Below, piece by piece: positions 57,820-64,000 of a DNA stretch of 64,000 bases; the first letter of the stretch is position 1; the number at the start of each line of letters is the position of its first letter. The DNA comes from Flavobacteriaceae bacterium (lineage in GTDB: Bacteria; Bacteroidota; Bacteroidia; Flavobacteriales; Flavobacteriaceae): positions 1-64,000 of the forward strand of contig JAFMLE010000010.1 of NCBI GenBank assembly GCA_017852395.1, written 5' to 3'. Under the pieces are notes generated by a model that searched no databases, was not told where the DNA came from, and was given only the letters and a program-made list of their open reading frames with translations. Both the position numbers and the translations under genes were made by a program.

Positions 57820-58786
57820 TGGGTCGATGGTCTGATAAGGACACGCCGTGTGTTTTGTAGTTGAGTATTTTAAAACGTGGATCTGCAAAAATATAATCAA
57901 TCCGATAGGGCAAGACACCAAAATGATACGTGGCGCCAAAACCGGTTCCTTTTTCTTCAAAACCATCCAAAAGTTCGCCTTTTAGGGTTTGATAGGCTTT
58001 AGAAAACGCGGTATTATTCAAATCTGCACAAACAATACTCGGAAGGGTATTGAGATTTTGATTTTGAGCAATACGATCCAGTTGTTCCAATTGTTTATCA
58101 AAAATACCTTGCAGGCGTTGGACCAATTTTTTCGACCCCGATGACGAAATAAGTGTATCCGCCTGATTGAGATGCAAAGATTCTAAATGTACATTATAGA
58201 CCCTAAGGGTATCCCTACGGTAGAGAATGTCGGCAAAAATGGAACTATTAGAAGATTCTTCAAAAGCGATATTGCCCGTGTTGACCAAAGGATATTTTGA
58301 AAACAAAGCCATTCCATGATTGCCACGCGCAATAGAGGTCTTTATATAGCGGTATTTATAATTGGCAAATGTCGGCGCTTGTTGTACTGCATACTCTTGA
58401 AAACAGAGGATATCCGGATCCTCCTCACGGATAAATTGCTCGATTTTTGATGGAATATCACGATCGTTTTTCCAATCATACAGATTAAAAAGACGCACAT
58501 TAAAACTCATTATTTTGAGTCCTTTGGAGACTTCGATGGTGTTACTTGGAAATTTATAAAAGCGCCGCCACTCCTTGAAACTCAATAAAAAAGTGATTAA
58601 AAATAAAATAAAAGGCCAACGCATCCGAAAAACCCAAAAAATCATAAAAGCAAGATTGGCCAACACAATTATGGGCAAAAACAGGGGCACTATTGACGTT
58701 GCCGAAAACGGAATAACGGCCCCCATAACCCAAAGTTGAAGAACCAACAATACGAGGTTCAGTGTCAGCGGAATTTTAAAGCCCAT
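57794..58786 (-). CDS. Membrane-anchored endonuclease/exonuclease/phosphatase family protein
   Basis: This 330-residue protein has three N-terminal hydrophobic segments (about 5-25, 29-50, 55-75) and a C-terminal EEP domain with KIMSFNVRLFN, the LCFQEYA Glu, CADLNNTAF and GVSLSDHRPISAEI (catalytic His). The substrate could be nucleic acid, phospholipid or inositol phosphate; these are not distinguishable. I take the ATG at 58786. It is transcribed from the same direction as the rhomboid genes. Confidence 0.87.
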   Translation of the reverse strand: MGFKIPLTLNLVLLVLQLWVMGAVIPFSATSIVPLFLPIIVLANLAFMIFWVFRMRWPFILFLITFLLSFKEWRRFYKFPSNTIEVSKGLKIMSFNVRLFNLYDWKNDRDIPSKIEQFIREEDPDILCFQEYAVQQAPTFANYKYRYIKTSIARGNHGMALFSKYPLVNTGNIAFEESSNSSIFADILYRRDTLRVYNVHLESLHLNQADTLISSSGSKKLVQRLQGIFDKQLEQLDRIAQNQNLNTLPSIVCADLNNTAFSKAYQTLKGELLDGFEEKGTGFGATYHFGVLPYRIDYIFADPRFKILNYKTHGVSLSDHRPISAEIYWR

Positions 58787-58815
58787 TTTTTTTATCAACG
58801 TTTTAGGTTTTAAGA

Positions 58816-59685
58816 TTATTGATCTTTACCGGCGCGAAACAAAAGTTCTTTTTCTTCCTTGCTCAAACTGTCATACCCAGATGCACTGATTTTGTCCAAA
58901 ATTGCATCTATTTTACGCTGCTCAGAGAAGGTTTTTTGGTATTTTCTAGAAGATTTAGTTGAGGATTTATACACGGTTTTTAAAGTGCTTGATCGTTTAA
59001 AAATTGCCAAGAACGCGGTATAAAATTTTTCAAAACCCAGTCCCAAATCCCGACCGTTTTGCAATCCACGCGCATAGAAATATCCCAAAATCGCACCGCC
59101 AATATGAGCCAGATGACCTCCTGCATTGCCATAAGGAATCTGAATGATGTCAAGAAATACATATGCCATCGCAAGATGCTTCAATTTAAGGTTCAAAAAC
59201 AACAACCGTATTTCTTGATTGGGGGTATAGGTAGCAATAAAAACAAAAACCGCCATTACTCCAGCAGAAGCACCAACCATAGGTGGCCGAATGCCGTTGA
59301 ATACTGGAAAAACAGCATAGCTTATTATAAAAACCAAACCGCCAGTTAGCACACCTAAAAAGTAGGTGTTCAAAAACGTTCGTGCAGGCAAGAGATTGAG
59401 AAAAAACATACCCGCATAATACAAAAACAGCATATTCCAAAAAAGATGGAAAAACCCCGAATGAAAAAAACTATACGTTATCAATGTCCAAGGTCGATAA
59501 AGCAAACCTGTCCAATCTGCGCTCAACTGCAACCAAAGCATCCACGTTGATGCAGGGATTTGAAATAGAAAAAATACGGTATTGAGTACAAAAGGAACAA
59601 CAAAACACACCACTTGAATCACAATCAGGCGTTCTGCTATGTTAAGCATTTCAAAACGGTATTTTAACTGCTGCCAGGTGGTCAT
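58816..59685 (-). CDS. Rhomboid intramembrane serine protease, with DUF6576-like tail
   Basis: This 289-residue membrane protein has at least six hydrophobic segments. The catalytic Ser is in GASAGVMAVF (about 140) and the catalytic His in HLAHIGGAILG (about 197). The N-terminal HPRW-like segment and the HLFWNML block (HxxxN oxyanion site) are also there. A soluble C-terminal tail (about 225-289) is rich in Lys and Ser and ends in a helix. The ATG at 59685 overlaps the stop of the upstream rhomboid by four bases. Confidence 0.9.
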   Translation of the reverse strand: MTTWQQLKYRFEMLNIAERLIVIQVVCFVVPFVLNTVFFLFQIPASTWMLWLQLSADWTGLLYRPWTLITYSFFHSGFFHLFWNMLFLYYAGMFFLNLLPARTFLNTYFLGVLTGGLVFIISYAVFPVFNGIRPPMVGASAGVMAVFVFIATYTPNQEIRLLFLNLKLKHLAMAYVFLDIIQIPYGNAGGHLAHIGGAILGYFYARGLQNGRDLGLGFEKFYTAFLAIFKRSSTLKTVYKSSTKSSRKYQKTFSEQRKIDAILDKISASGYDSLSKEEKELLFRAGKDQ

Positions 59686-60422
59686 AAATCCCAACGATTT
59701 CGATTAAATTGATTTTTTCTCCAATAGAACATCATAATCAAACCTGTTATGGCGCCTCCAACATGCGCAAAATGAGCAATAGGCCCTATGGAGTAGGCAG
59801 TAAATCCGAAAAACAAATCGGCCAATATCAAAAGTGGCACCAAATATTTTGCCCGCACGGGTATCGGAGGAAAAAGAAGCATCAACTGCGCATTAGGAAA
59901 CAACATCGCAAAGCCGACGAGCACCCCATATAAAGCTCCAGAAGCCCCCACCAATACGGCATTGTAAGAAGCATAACCGCTCTGAAGTTGATTTTGTGAT
60001 ACTTGATCAGCGATGTACATCGGTAGTTCACCGATATTAAAAAACCGATTGATGTCTGTGGCACTTCCTCCCAAAGAACGAATCAGTTCCGTAACACCAC
60101 CGACTTGCCAATAATACAAGGCCATTTGCAGAGCAGCAGCCCCAAGACCTGTAGAAAGATAAAAAAAGATAAACTTGTTACGCCCCCACATTTGTTCTAA
60201 AGGGGTACCAAACATCCACAATCCAAACATATTGAAGAAAATATGCATCAGATCCCCATGCATAAACATATGTGTTAGGGGTTGCCAGGGTTGGAATTTT
60301 TGGTTTCCAAAATAATGAAGTCCAAACCAATCATAGACCTGTTGGCCCAAAGTAAGGGTGGCTAGAAAAAAAATACCATTGATAATCAGCAGGTGTTTTA
60401 CCGTCTCAGAAATTGTGCGCAT
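59682..60422 (-). CDS. Rhomboid intramembrane serine protease
   Basis: This 246-residue membrane protease has catalytic Ser in VGASGALYGVL (about 160) and His in HFAHVGGAITG (about 222), plus the HIFFNMFGLWMFG segment with the oxyanion His and Asn. It lacks the soluble tail of the next gene. The ATG at 60422 overlaps the mutL stop by one base, and its own stop overlaps the second rhomboid, so mutL and both rhomboids form a coupled run. Confidence 0.91.
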   Translation of the reverse strand: MRTISETVKHLLIINGIFFLATLTLGQQVYDWFGLHYFGNQKFQPWQPLTHMFMHGDLMHIFFNMFGLWMFGTPLEQMWGRNKFIFFYLSTGLGAAALQMALYYWQVGGVTELIRSLGGSATDINRFFNIGELPMYIADQVSQNQLQSGYASYNAVLVGASGALYGVLVGFAMLFPNAQLMLLFPPIPVRAKYLVPLLILADLFFGFTAYSIGPIAHFAHVGGAITGLIMMFYWRKNQFNRNRWDL

Positions 60423-62206
60423 CAATTAAACTTTTGATCAAATTCTTCCTTAGTTAAAGTAATGAAAATTTGACGATTAAAGGGGGACTTTAGAGGTTCT
60501 TTGCAGGCAAAAAGATCATCAACTAATGCTTGTTGCTCCAACATGCTAAGGACTTTTCCCGTTTTTATAGAAGTGGTTTGAGCCAATACTTTTGCCAAAC
60601 GATCCGAGGCGCTAAAACTTTCGGCAACCGCTTCAAAAGTATCAATGGTCAATACGGCTTCTAGTAGTGGCGTAACCTCTTTTTGTTGACACAATACCGG
60701 TATGCCTTTTATTTCTAGAGTGTCACTTTCAAAATCAAACTCCAATTCAAAACCCATAGATGTCAAGCTGGTCTCATAATTCTCATAGACGGCTTTTTCT
60801 GAGGGATTCAATTTCATTTTTACTGGAAAAAGCAATTGTTGTGACGGATGTTGGTCTAAAGAAAGGTTTTTTAAAAACCGTTCATAGAGGATGCGCTCAT
60901 GTGCGCGCTGTTGATGGATTACCAATAAAGCCGCGTGGGTGGAGCTCACAACATATTTGTTGAGTAATTGAAAAACCTTTGGTTGCGCAATGGTTTCTAG
61001 GCCCAGATCATCACCGGGTGTTTCACTTTCGATTTGGGTGGTTTCTGTTTGGGTGTATAAGGATTCCCATTGAATGGTTTTTGGTTTGACCCCCGGAGCG
61101 CGAAAGGGGTTAAAAGAAGCATCTACTTCAATGGCCGGTATTTTTGCTGGAGTCTGTTGTTGGCTGTAAGAAACATCCATGTTGGGATCCCGGTCAAAAT
61201 CAAGAACCGGTGTCACTTGAAACATCCCAAGAGCATGTTTGATTGCTGCCTTTAGAATGGCATAGATACTTTGTTCGTCTTCAAATTTAATTTCGGTCTT
61301 GGTTGGATGGATATTGATGTCTAAGGTTTTCGGGTCGAGTTGCAAAAACAAAAAATATCCCGGATGATATCCTTGCTGCAAAAGCCCTTCAAAAGCGGCA
61401 AGAACAGCATGGTGCAAAAAAGGACTTTTGATAAAGCGGTTATTGACAAAAAAATATTGATGTCCACGCGTCTTTTTGGCAAACTCTGGTTTTACGATAA
61501 ATCCATTGATTGCCGTAACAGAAGTTTGTTCTTCAACAGGGACAAGCTTTTCTGCTGTTTTGGCGCCAAAAATCCCAGCGATTCGCCGTCTTAGGTTTTC
61601 TGGAGGCAAATCAAACAACTCGGCCCCGTTGTGCAACATCGTAAAATGAAGTTGAGGATACGCAATGGCGATGCGGTGAAATTCATCAATCACATGACGA
61701 AGCTCTACGGTATTGGATTTTAAGAAATTACGACGGGCGGGAATATTAAAAAAAAGGTTTTTGACCGCAAAGGATGTCCCTTGAGGAGCCACAACAAGGT
61801 CTTGTTGAACGACTTCACTTCCTTCAATAATGATTTGCGAAGCCATTTCGTCTTCAGACCGTCTGGTATGGGTCTCGACATGTGCAATTGCTGCGATAGA
61901 AGCCAGAGCTTCGCCACGAAACCCCTTGGTTGTAAGTGCAAATAGGTCTTCGGCCTTTGTGATTTTTGAAGTAGCATGACGTTCAAATGCCATACGGAGA
62001 TCTGTAGCGCTCATCCCTTCACCATTATCAATGACCTGAACCAGAGTTTTTCCTGCTTCTTTCAAAAGCAATTGTATATGAGTCGCTTGAGCATCAATCG
62101 CATTTTCCATCAGTTCTTTGACAACCGAAGCAGGCCGCTGAATCACTTCACCCGCTGCAATTTGGTTTGCCACATGATCGGGAAGTAATTGGATTTTATC
62201 GGACAT
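60422..62206 (-). CDS. mutL: DNA mismatch repair protein MutL
   Basis: This 594-residue protein links mismatch recognition to excision. The GHKL ATPase domain has IAAGEVIQRPASVVKEL, DNGEGM, and TKGFRGEALASI. The C-terminal domain is full length, but the DQHA(x)2E(x)4E endonuclease motif is HQQRAHERILYE (about 427-438), and the other metal-binding motifs (ACHxAxRAG and CPHGRP) are ACKEPLKSP and SPFNRQ. Metal-binding residues are missing, so it is probably not a nuclease. It overlaps the small membrane gene by 11 bases. Confidence 0.94.
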   Translation of the reverse strand: MSDKIQLLPDHVANQIAAGEVIQRPASVVKELMENAIDAQATHIQLLLKEAGKTLVQVIDNGEGMSATDLRMAFERHATSKITKAEDLFALTTKGFRGEALASIAAIAHVETHTRRSEDEMASQIIIEGSEVVQQDLVVAPQGTSFAVKNLFFNIPARRNFLKSNTVELRHVIDEFHRIAIAYPQLHFTMLHNGAELFDLPPENLRRRIAGIFGAKTAEKLVPVEEQTSVTAINGFIVKPEFAKKTRGHQYFFVNNRFIKSPFLHHAVLAAFEGLLQQGYHPGYFLFLQLDPKTLDINIHPTKTEIKFEDEQSIYAILKAAIKHALGMFQVTPVLDFDRDPNMDVSYSQQQTPAKIPAIEVDASFNPFRAPGVKPKTIQWESLYTQTETTQIESETPGDDLGLETIAQPKVFQLLNKYVVSSTHAALLVIHQQRAHERILYERFLKNLSLDQHPSQQLLFPVKMKLNPSEKAVYENYETSLTSMGFELEFDFESDTLEIKGIPVLCQQKEVTPLLEAVLTIDTFEAVAESFSASDRLAKVLAQTTSIKTGKVLSMLEQQALVDDLFACKEPLKSPFNRQIFITLTKEEFDQKFN

Positions 62207-62504
62207 CAAACGGGTTGCTAAAAAGACTCAAATCAAAATCTATAATGTATAAAAAGGCAAAAGTCAACAAGAGAATAATTATCAAAAGGGTGGGTGAGAT
62301 ACCGCGATTGCCCCGGTGTCGCATTTGCTCTCTGGCTTCTTGCCACTGCCGCCCAAAGTCGTTGCTGTTGTAGGTCTCACGGTATTTAGCGAACTTAGAG
62401 TCAAAATCATAAGGATTGCCAATGTCTTTACCTTTAAAATATCTTGGGGTATAGTTATATCTTTTGTTTTTTCTGAGCTTAAAAGGGCCGCCTATTTTGA
62501 ACAT
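62196..62504 (-). CDS. Small membrane protein upstream of mutL
   Basis: This 102-residue product has a basic N-terminal half (FKIGGPFKLRKNKRYNY) and one C-terminal membrane helix (about 70-92, LLIIILLLTFAFLYII). Flavobacterial relatives at this position are sometimes mislabelled riboflavin synthase subunit beta because ribH is next to them. It has no riboflavin-synthase features. It starts 75 bases after ribH and overlaps the mutL start by 11 bases. The function is unknown. Confidence 0.75.
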   Translation of the reverse strand: MFKIGGPFKLRKNKRYNYTPRYFKGKDIGNPYDFDSKFAKYRETYNSNDFGRQWQEAREQMRHRGNRGISPTLLIIILLLTFAFLYIIDFDLSLFSNPFDVR

Positions 62505-62579
62505 ATGATGATTTTCTCAAAGTTAAAAATAATGCTTTAAAACAGCTGTTAATTCACCGTCAAAGAACACCTAGGTCGA

Positions 62580-63056
62580 CTAAATTGATGCCATTTTGAG
62601 GGCTGCAACGGCGGCTTCTTCTCCTTTATTTCCCAAAAAACCACCACTTCGGGCTTGGGCTTGTTCTAAAGTATTATCGGTCAAAACACAAAAAATAACC
62701 GGAACATCGTATTGTACGTTAAGCATTTGTACGCCTTGCGTAACGCCTTGACAAACAAAATCGAAGTGACGGGTTTCACCCTGAATGACACTGCCAATGA
62801 CTATTACGGCGTCTACACCACTTTGTATGGCTTTTTTGGCGCCATAAACCAATTCGAAGCTTCCTGGGACTGTGGTTCTAAAAATATCATTTGCTGCCAC
62901 TCCGTTTTCCAGAAGGACTTTTTGAGCTCCTTTATAGAGGTTTTCGGTAATCTCAGGATTCCATTCGGATACCACAAGTGCAATTCGACGGTTTTTACCA
63001 GACGGGATCGCTCCTCCGTTTTCAGTATTTGACGGATAACGATGTGCAGTAGCCAT
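62580..63056 (-). CDS. ribH: 6,7-dimethyl-8-ribityllumazine synthase
   Basis: This riboflavin enzyme joins the ribityl pyrimidine with dihydroxybutanone phosphate. The 158-residue protein has VVSEWNPEIT (substrate loop), VPGSFELVYGAK, VIGSVIQGETRHFDFV (catalytic His) and the EEAAVAAL helix. The length suits the icosahedral or pentameric family. It begins three bases after the TPR gene and shares its promoter. Confidence 0.96.
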   Translation of the reverse strand: MATAHRYPSNTENGGAIPSGKNRRIALVVSEWNPEITENLYKGAQKVLLENGVAANDIFRTTVPGSFELVYGAKKAIQSGVDAVIVIGSVIQGETRHFDFVCQGVTQGVQMLNVQYDVPVIFCVLTDNTLEQAQARSGGFLGNKGEEAAVAALKMASI

Positions 63057-63059
63057 GAT

Positions 63060-63824
63060 TTAGTTTAAATGCTCTAAACGACCTATTTGCACATCTACCA
63101 ATTCTGCTTCTTTGGATTGAGCAAATTCGGTTTTGATGCGTTGCAGATACGTAAGTGCTTGTTTGTTTTTTCCCAACTCAATACCGACCAATGCCGCTTT
63201 GAAAAGGTATTTGGGCGTACTAAAACTGTTGTCGCTGGCCGCAGCGGCTTTTTGATAGTATTCGTAGGCTTCGTCATTTTGCCCAAGTTGTGCAAAAGCA
63301 TCACCAATGGCTCCTTTGGCAAGAGCACTTAACAAGACATCATCGGCATCGAAACGATCCAAATAGGTGATGGCGTTTTGATAATCTTTGATGTTCAAGT
63401 AGGCCATCCCTGCACTGTAGGTAGCAAGTTTTGCAGCTGGGGTACCTTGATAATTTTCAATAATATCCAAAAAACCATATTTGCCTTCTCCACCATTGAT
63501 GGCTCTCAAAAATAGTGAATCAGAATCGGTGCTGTTGACGGCCAAATCAAAATAATATTGGGCCTGATTGAGTTCAGAAATAGCTTCTTTGGCCTGTGGC
63601 TCTGTTATAAATTTTTGGTATCCCAAAAAAGAAAGTACAACAACGGCCACACCTCCGATTATGCCAAGGATAATATTTTGGTATTTGGAGACAAAAGCTT
63701 CTGCCTTGGAGGCGCCACTATCGAGTGACTCAAACACCTCTGCGGTTGCGCTTTCTACTTGTGGGTTCGTTTCTTGAACCGTGCTTACGGATTTTTTTTG
63801 CCCGCGTTTTTTGTATGTTGCCAT
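63060..63824 (-). CDS. Membrane-anchored TPR protein
   Basis: This 254-residue protein has a Lys-rich N terminus, one membrane helix at about 55-75 (ILGIIGGVAVVVLSFLGY) and TPR-like repeats from about 95 onward (GMAYLNIKDYQNAITYLDRF, AFAQLGQNDEAYEYYQKA, LVGIELGKNKQALTYLQRI). It resembles YfgM-type periplasmic proteins. I use the ATG at 63824; the upstream in-frame extension crosses the promoter at 63843-63872. It is followed by ribH after three bases. Confidence 0.88.
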   Translation of the reverse strand: MATYKKRGQKKSVSTVQETNPQVESATAEVFESLDSGASKAEAFVSKYQNIILGIIGGVAVVVLSFLGYQKFITEPQAKEAISELNQAQYYFDLAVNSTDSDSLFLRAINGGEGKYGFLDIIENYQGTPAAKLATYSAGMAYLNIKDYQNAITYLDRFDADDVLLSALAKGAIGDAFAQLGQNDEAYEYYQKAAAASDNSFSTPKYLFKAALVGIELGKNKQALTYLQRIKTEFAQSKEAELVDVQIGRLEHLN

Positions 63825-63842
63825 CCCTAAATTTTTGGTTTC

Positions 63843-63872
63843 CAAAATTAGACTTTTTCTCCCAAATACAAA
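63843..63872 (-). promoter_or_regulatory. Promoter of the TPR-ribH genes
   Basis: On the minus strand, TTTG at 63869-63872 and TAATTTTG at 63843-63850 are spaced 18 bp, a perfect match to the Bacteroidetes consensus. Transcription would start near 63836, about 12 bases before the ATG at 63824, which rules out the longer reading frame. Confidence 0.68.
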
Positions 63873-63955
63873 AGTCTTTACTGCTTCTTTAAATGAAAAT
63901 AACATTGGAAAAACTTATTTTGAGATGGCCTACTTCAATTTGATTATGGTTCGAT

Positions 63956-63963
63956 TATATTTG
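63956..63963 (+). promoter_or_regulatory. -7 box of recF
   Basis: TATATTTG occurs 6 bases before the recF ATG at 63969, so transcription would start almost at the start codon and the message may be leaderless. No -33 box at normal spacing is seen. Confidence 0.35.
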
Positions 63964-63968
63964 TTATC

Positions 63969-64000
63969 ATGCAACTCAAAAAAATTTCGCTTACCCATTA
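63969..64000 (+). CDS. recF: Start of a RecF-like gene, cut by the window end
   Basis: Only the first ten codons are present, MQLKKISLTH, which resemble the RecF N terminus (MxLKKLSLxNF). The position is supported by the usual flavobacterial order ribH-TPR-recF. RecF would load RecA at gaps in damaged DNA. With so few residues the call rests mainly on context. Confidence 0.6.
   Translation, partial: MQLKKISLTH

Noticed and set aside
63825-63905. Longer N terminus of the TPR protein
   Set aside because: It would cover a well-formed promoter at 63843-63872, so the transcript should not contain it.

Overview
This window looks like chromosomal core sequence from a member of the Flavobacteriaceae (Bacteroidetes). 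The evidence is the gene content and order (ParA-ParB-DUF5683-DapB-LepB-WbqC; DUF4293-Rho; ProRS-lipoprotein-FadL; a SecDF fusion; ribH-TPR-recF), many promoters of the Bacteroidetes type (TTTG at -33, TAnnTTTG at -7, spacing 18-22 bp), few Shine-Dalgarno sites, an AT-rich composition and a disordered Asn-rich insert in Rho. I see no insertion sequence, prophage, CRISPR array or rRNA. No stretch over about 300 bases lacks a gene.

Layout. 1-152: tRNA-Lys (5' end outside the window) and tRNA-Leu. 242-2519: a small carotenoid operon with a CarH-like B12-binding MerR regulator, phytoene synthase and carotenoid hydroxylase. 2525-6726: SurA-type periplasmic chaperones, a tiny secreted protein resembling a lone T9SS sorting domain, and guaB. 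6784-9007: an operon of porin, FMN-binding protein and four-helix membrane protein. 9085-13104: HMG-CoA lyase, LysE exporter, a DUF3050 haem-oxygenase-like protein, an M28 peptidase and a barrel-like protein. 13150-19253: tRNA-His and a long minus-strand gene run (DUF1599, DppB-like permease, tpiA, prmA, clpS, gpx, a trans-sulfuration enzyme, bshB1). 19334-28659: folP, cdaA, an MsbA-like ABC exporter, truA, a phosphodiesterase, DUF4293, rho, rpsT, tRNA-Glu and proS.

28757-35237: a lipoprotein, a FadL-like protein, folE, cysS, yidD, lgt and a YfiT-like bacillithiol transferase. 35279-44933: secDF, mdh, gyrB, asnB and a lipoprotein amidohydrolase, all on the minus strand. 45072-49065: a cyclophilin, OxyR, a small unknown protein, and a PadR-PspC pair with a clear palindromic operator. 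49158-49360: two tRNA-Pro genes (TGG and GGG) and a terminator. 49373-57819: an FAD oxidoreductase, a PQQ sugar dehydrogenase with its cytochrome c, FtsB-like, parA, parB, DUF5683, dapB, lepB and wbqC. 57794-64000: an EEP-family protein, two rhomboids, mutL, a small membrane protein, ribH, a TPR protein and the first codons of recF.

Most of the window is housekeeping. The parts most worth a second look are the putative light-sensing carotenoid regulator with its repeated TGTTTA elements and no neighbouring crtI or crtY, the porin-FMN-membrane operon, the cargo-less T9SS-like mini protein, the 19-bp direct repeats upstream of asnB spaced 63 bp apart, the PadR operator, the DUF3050 protein, and a MutL whose endonuclease motif is degraded. 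I did not find a clearly new multi-gene defence or mobile system.
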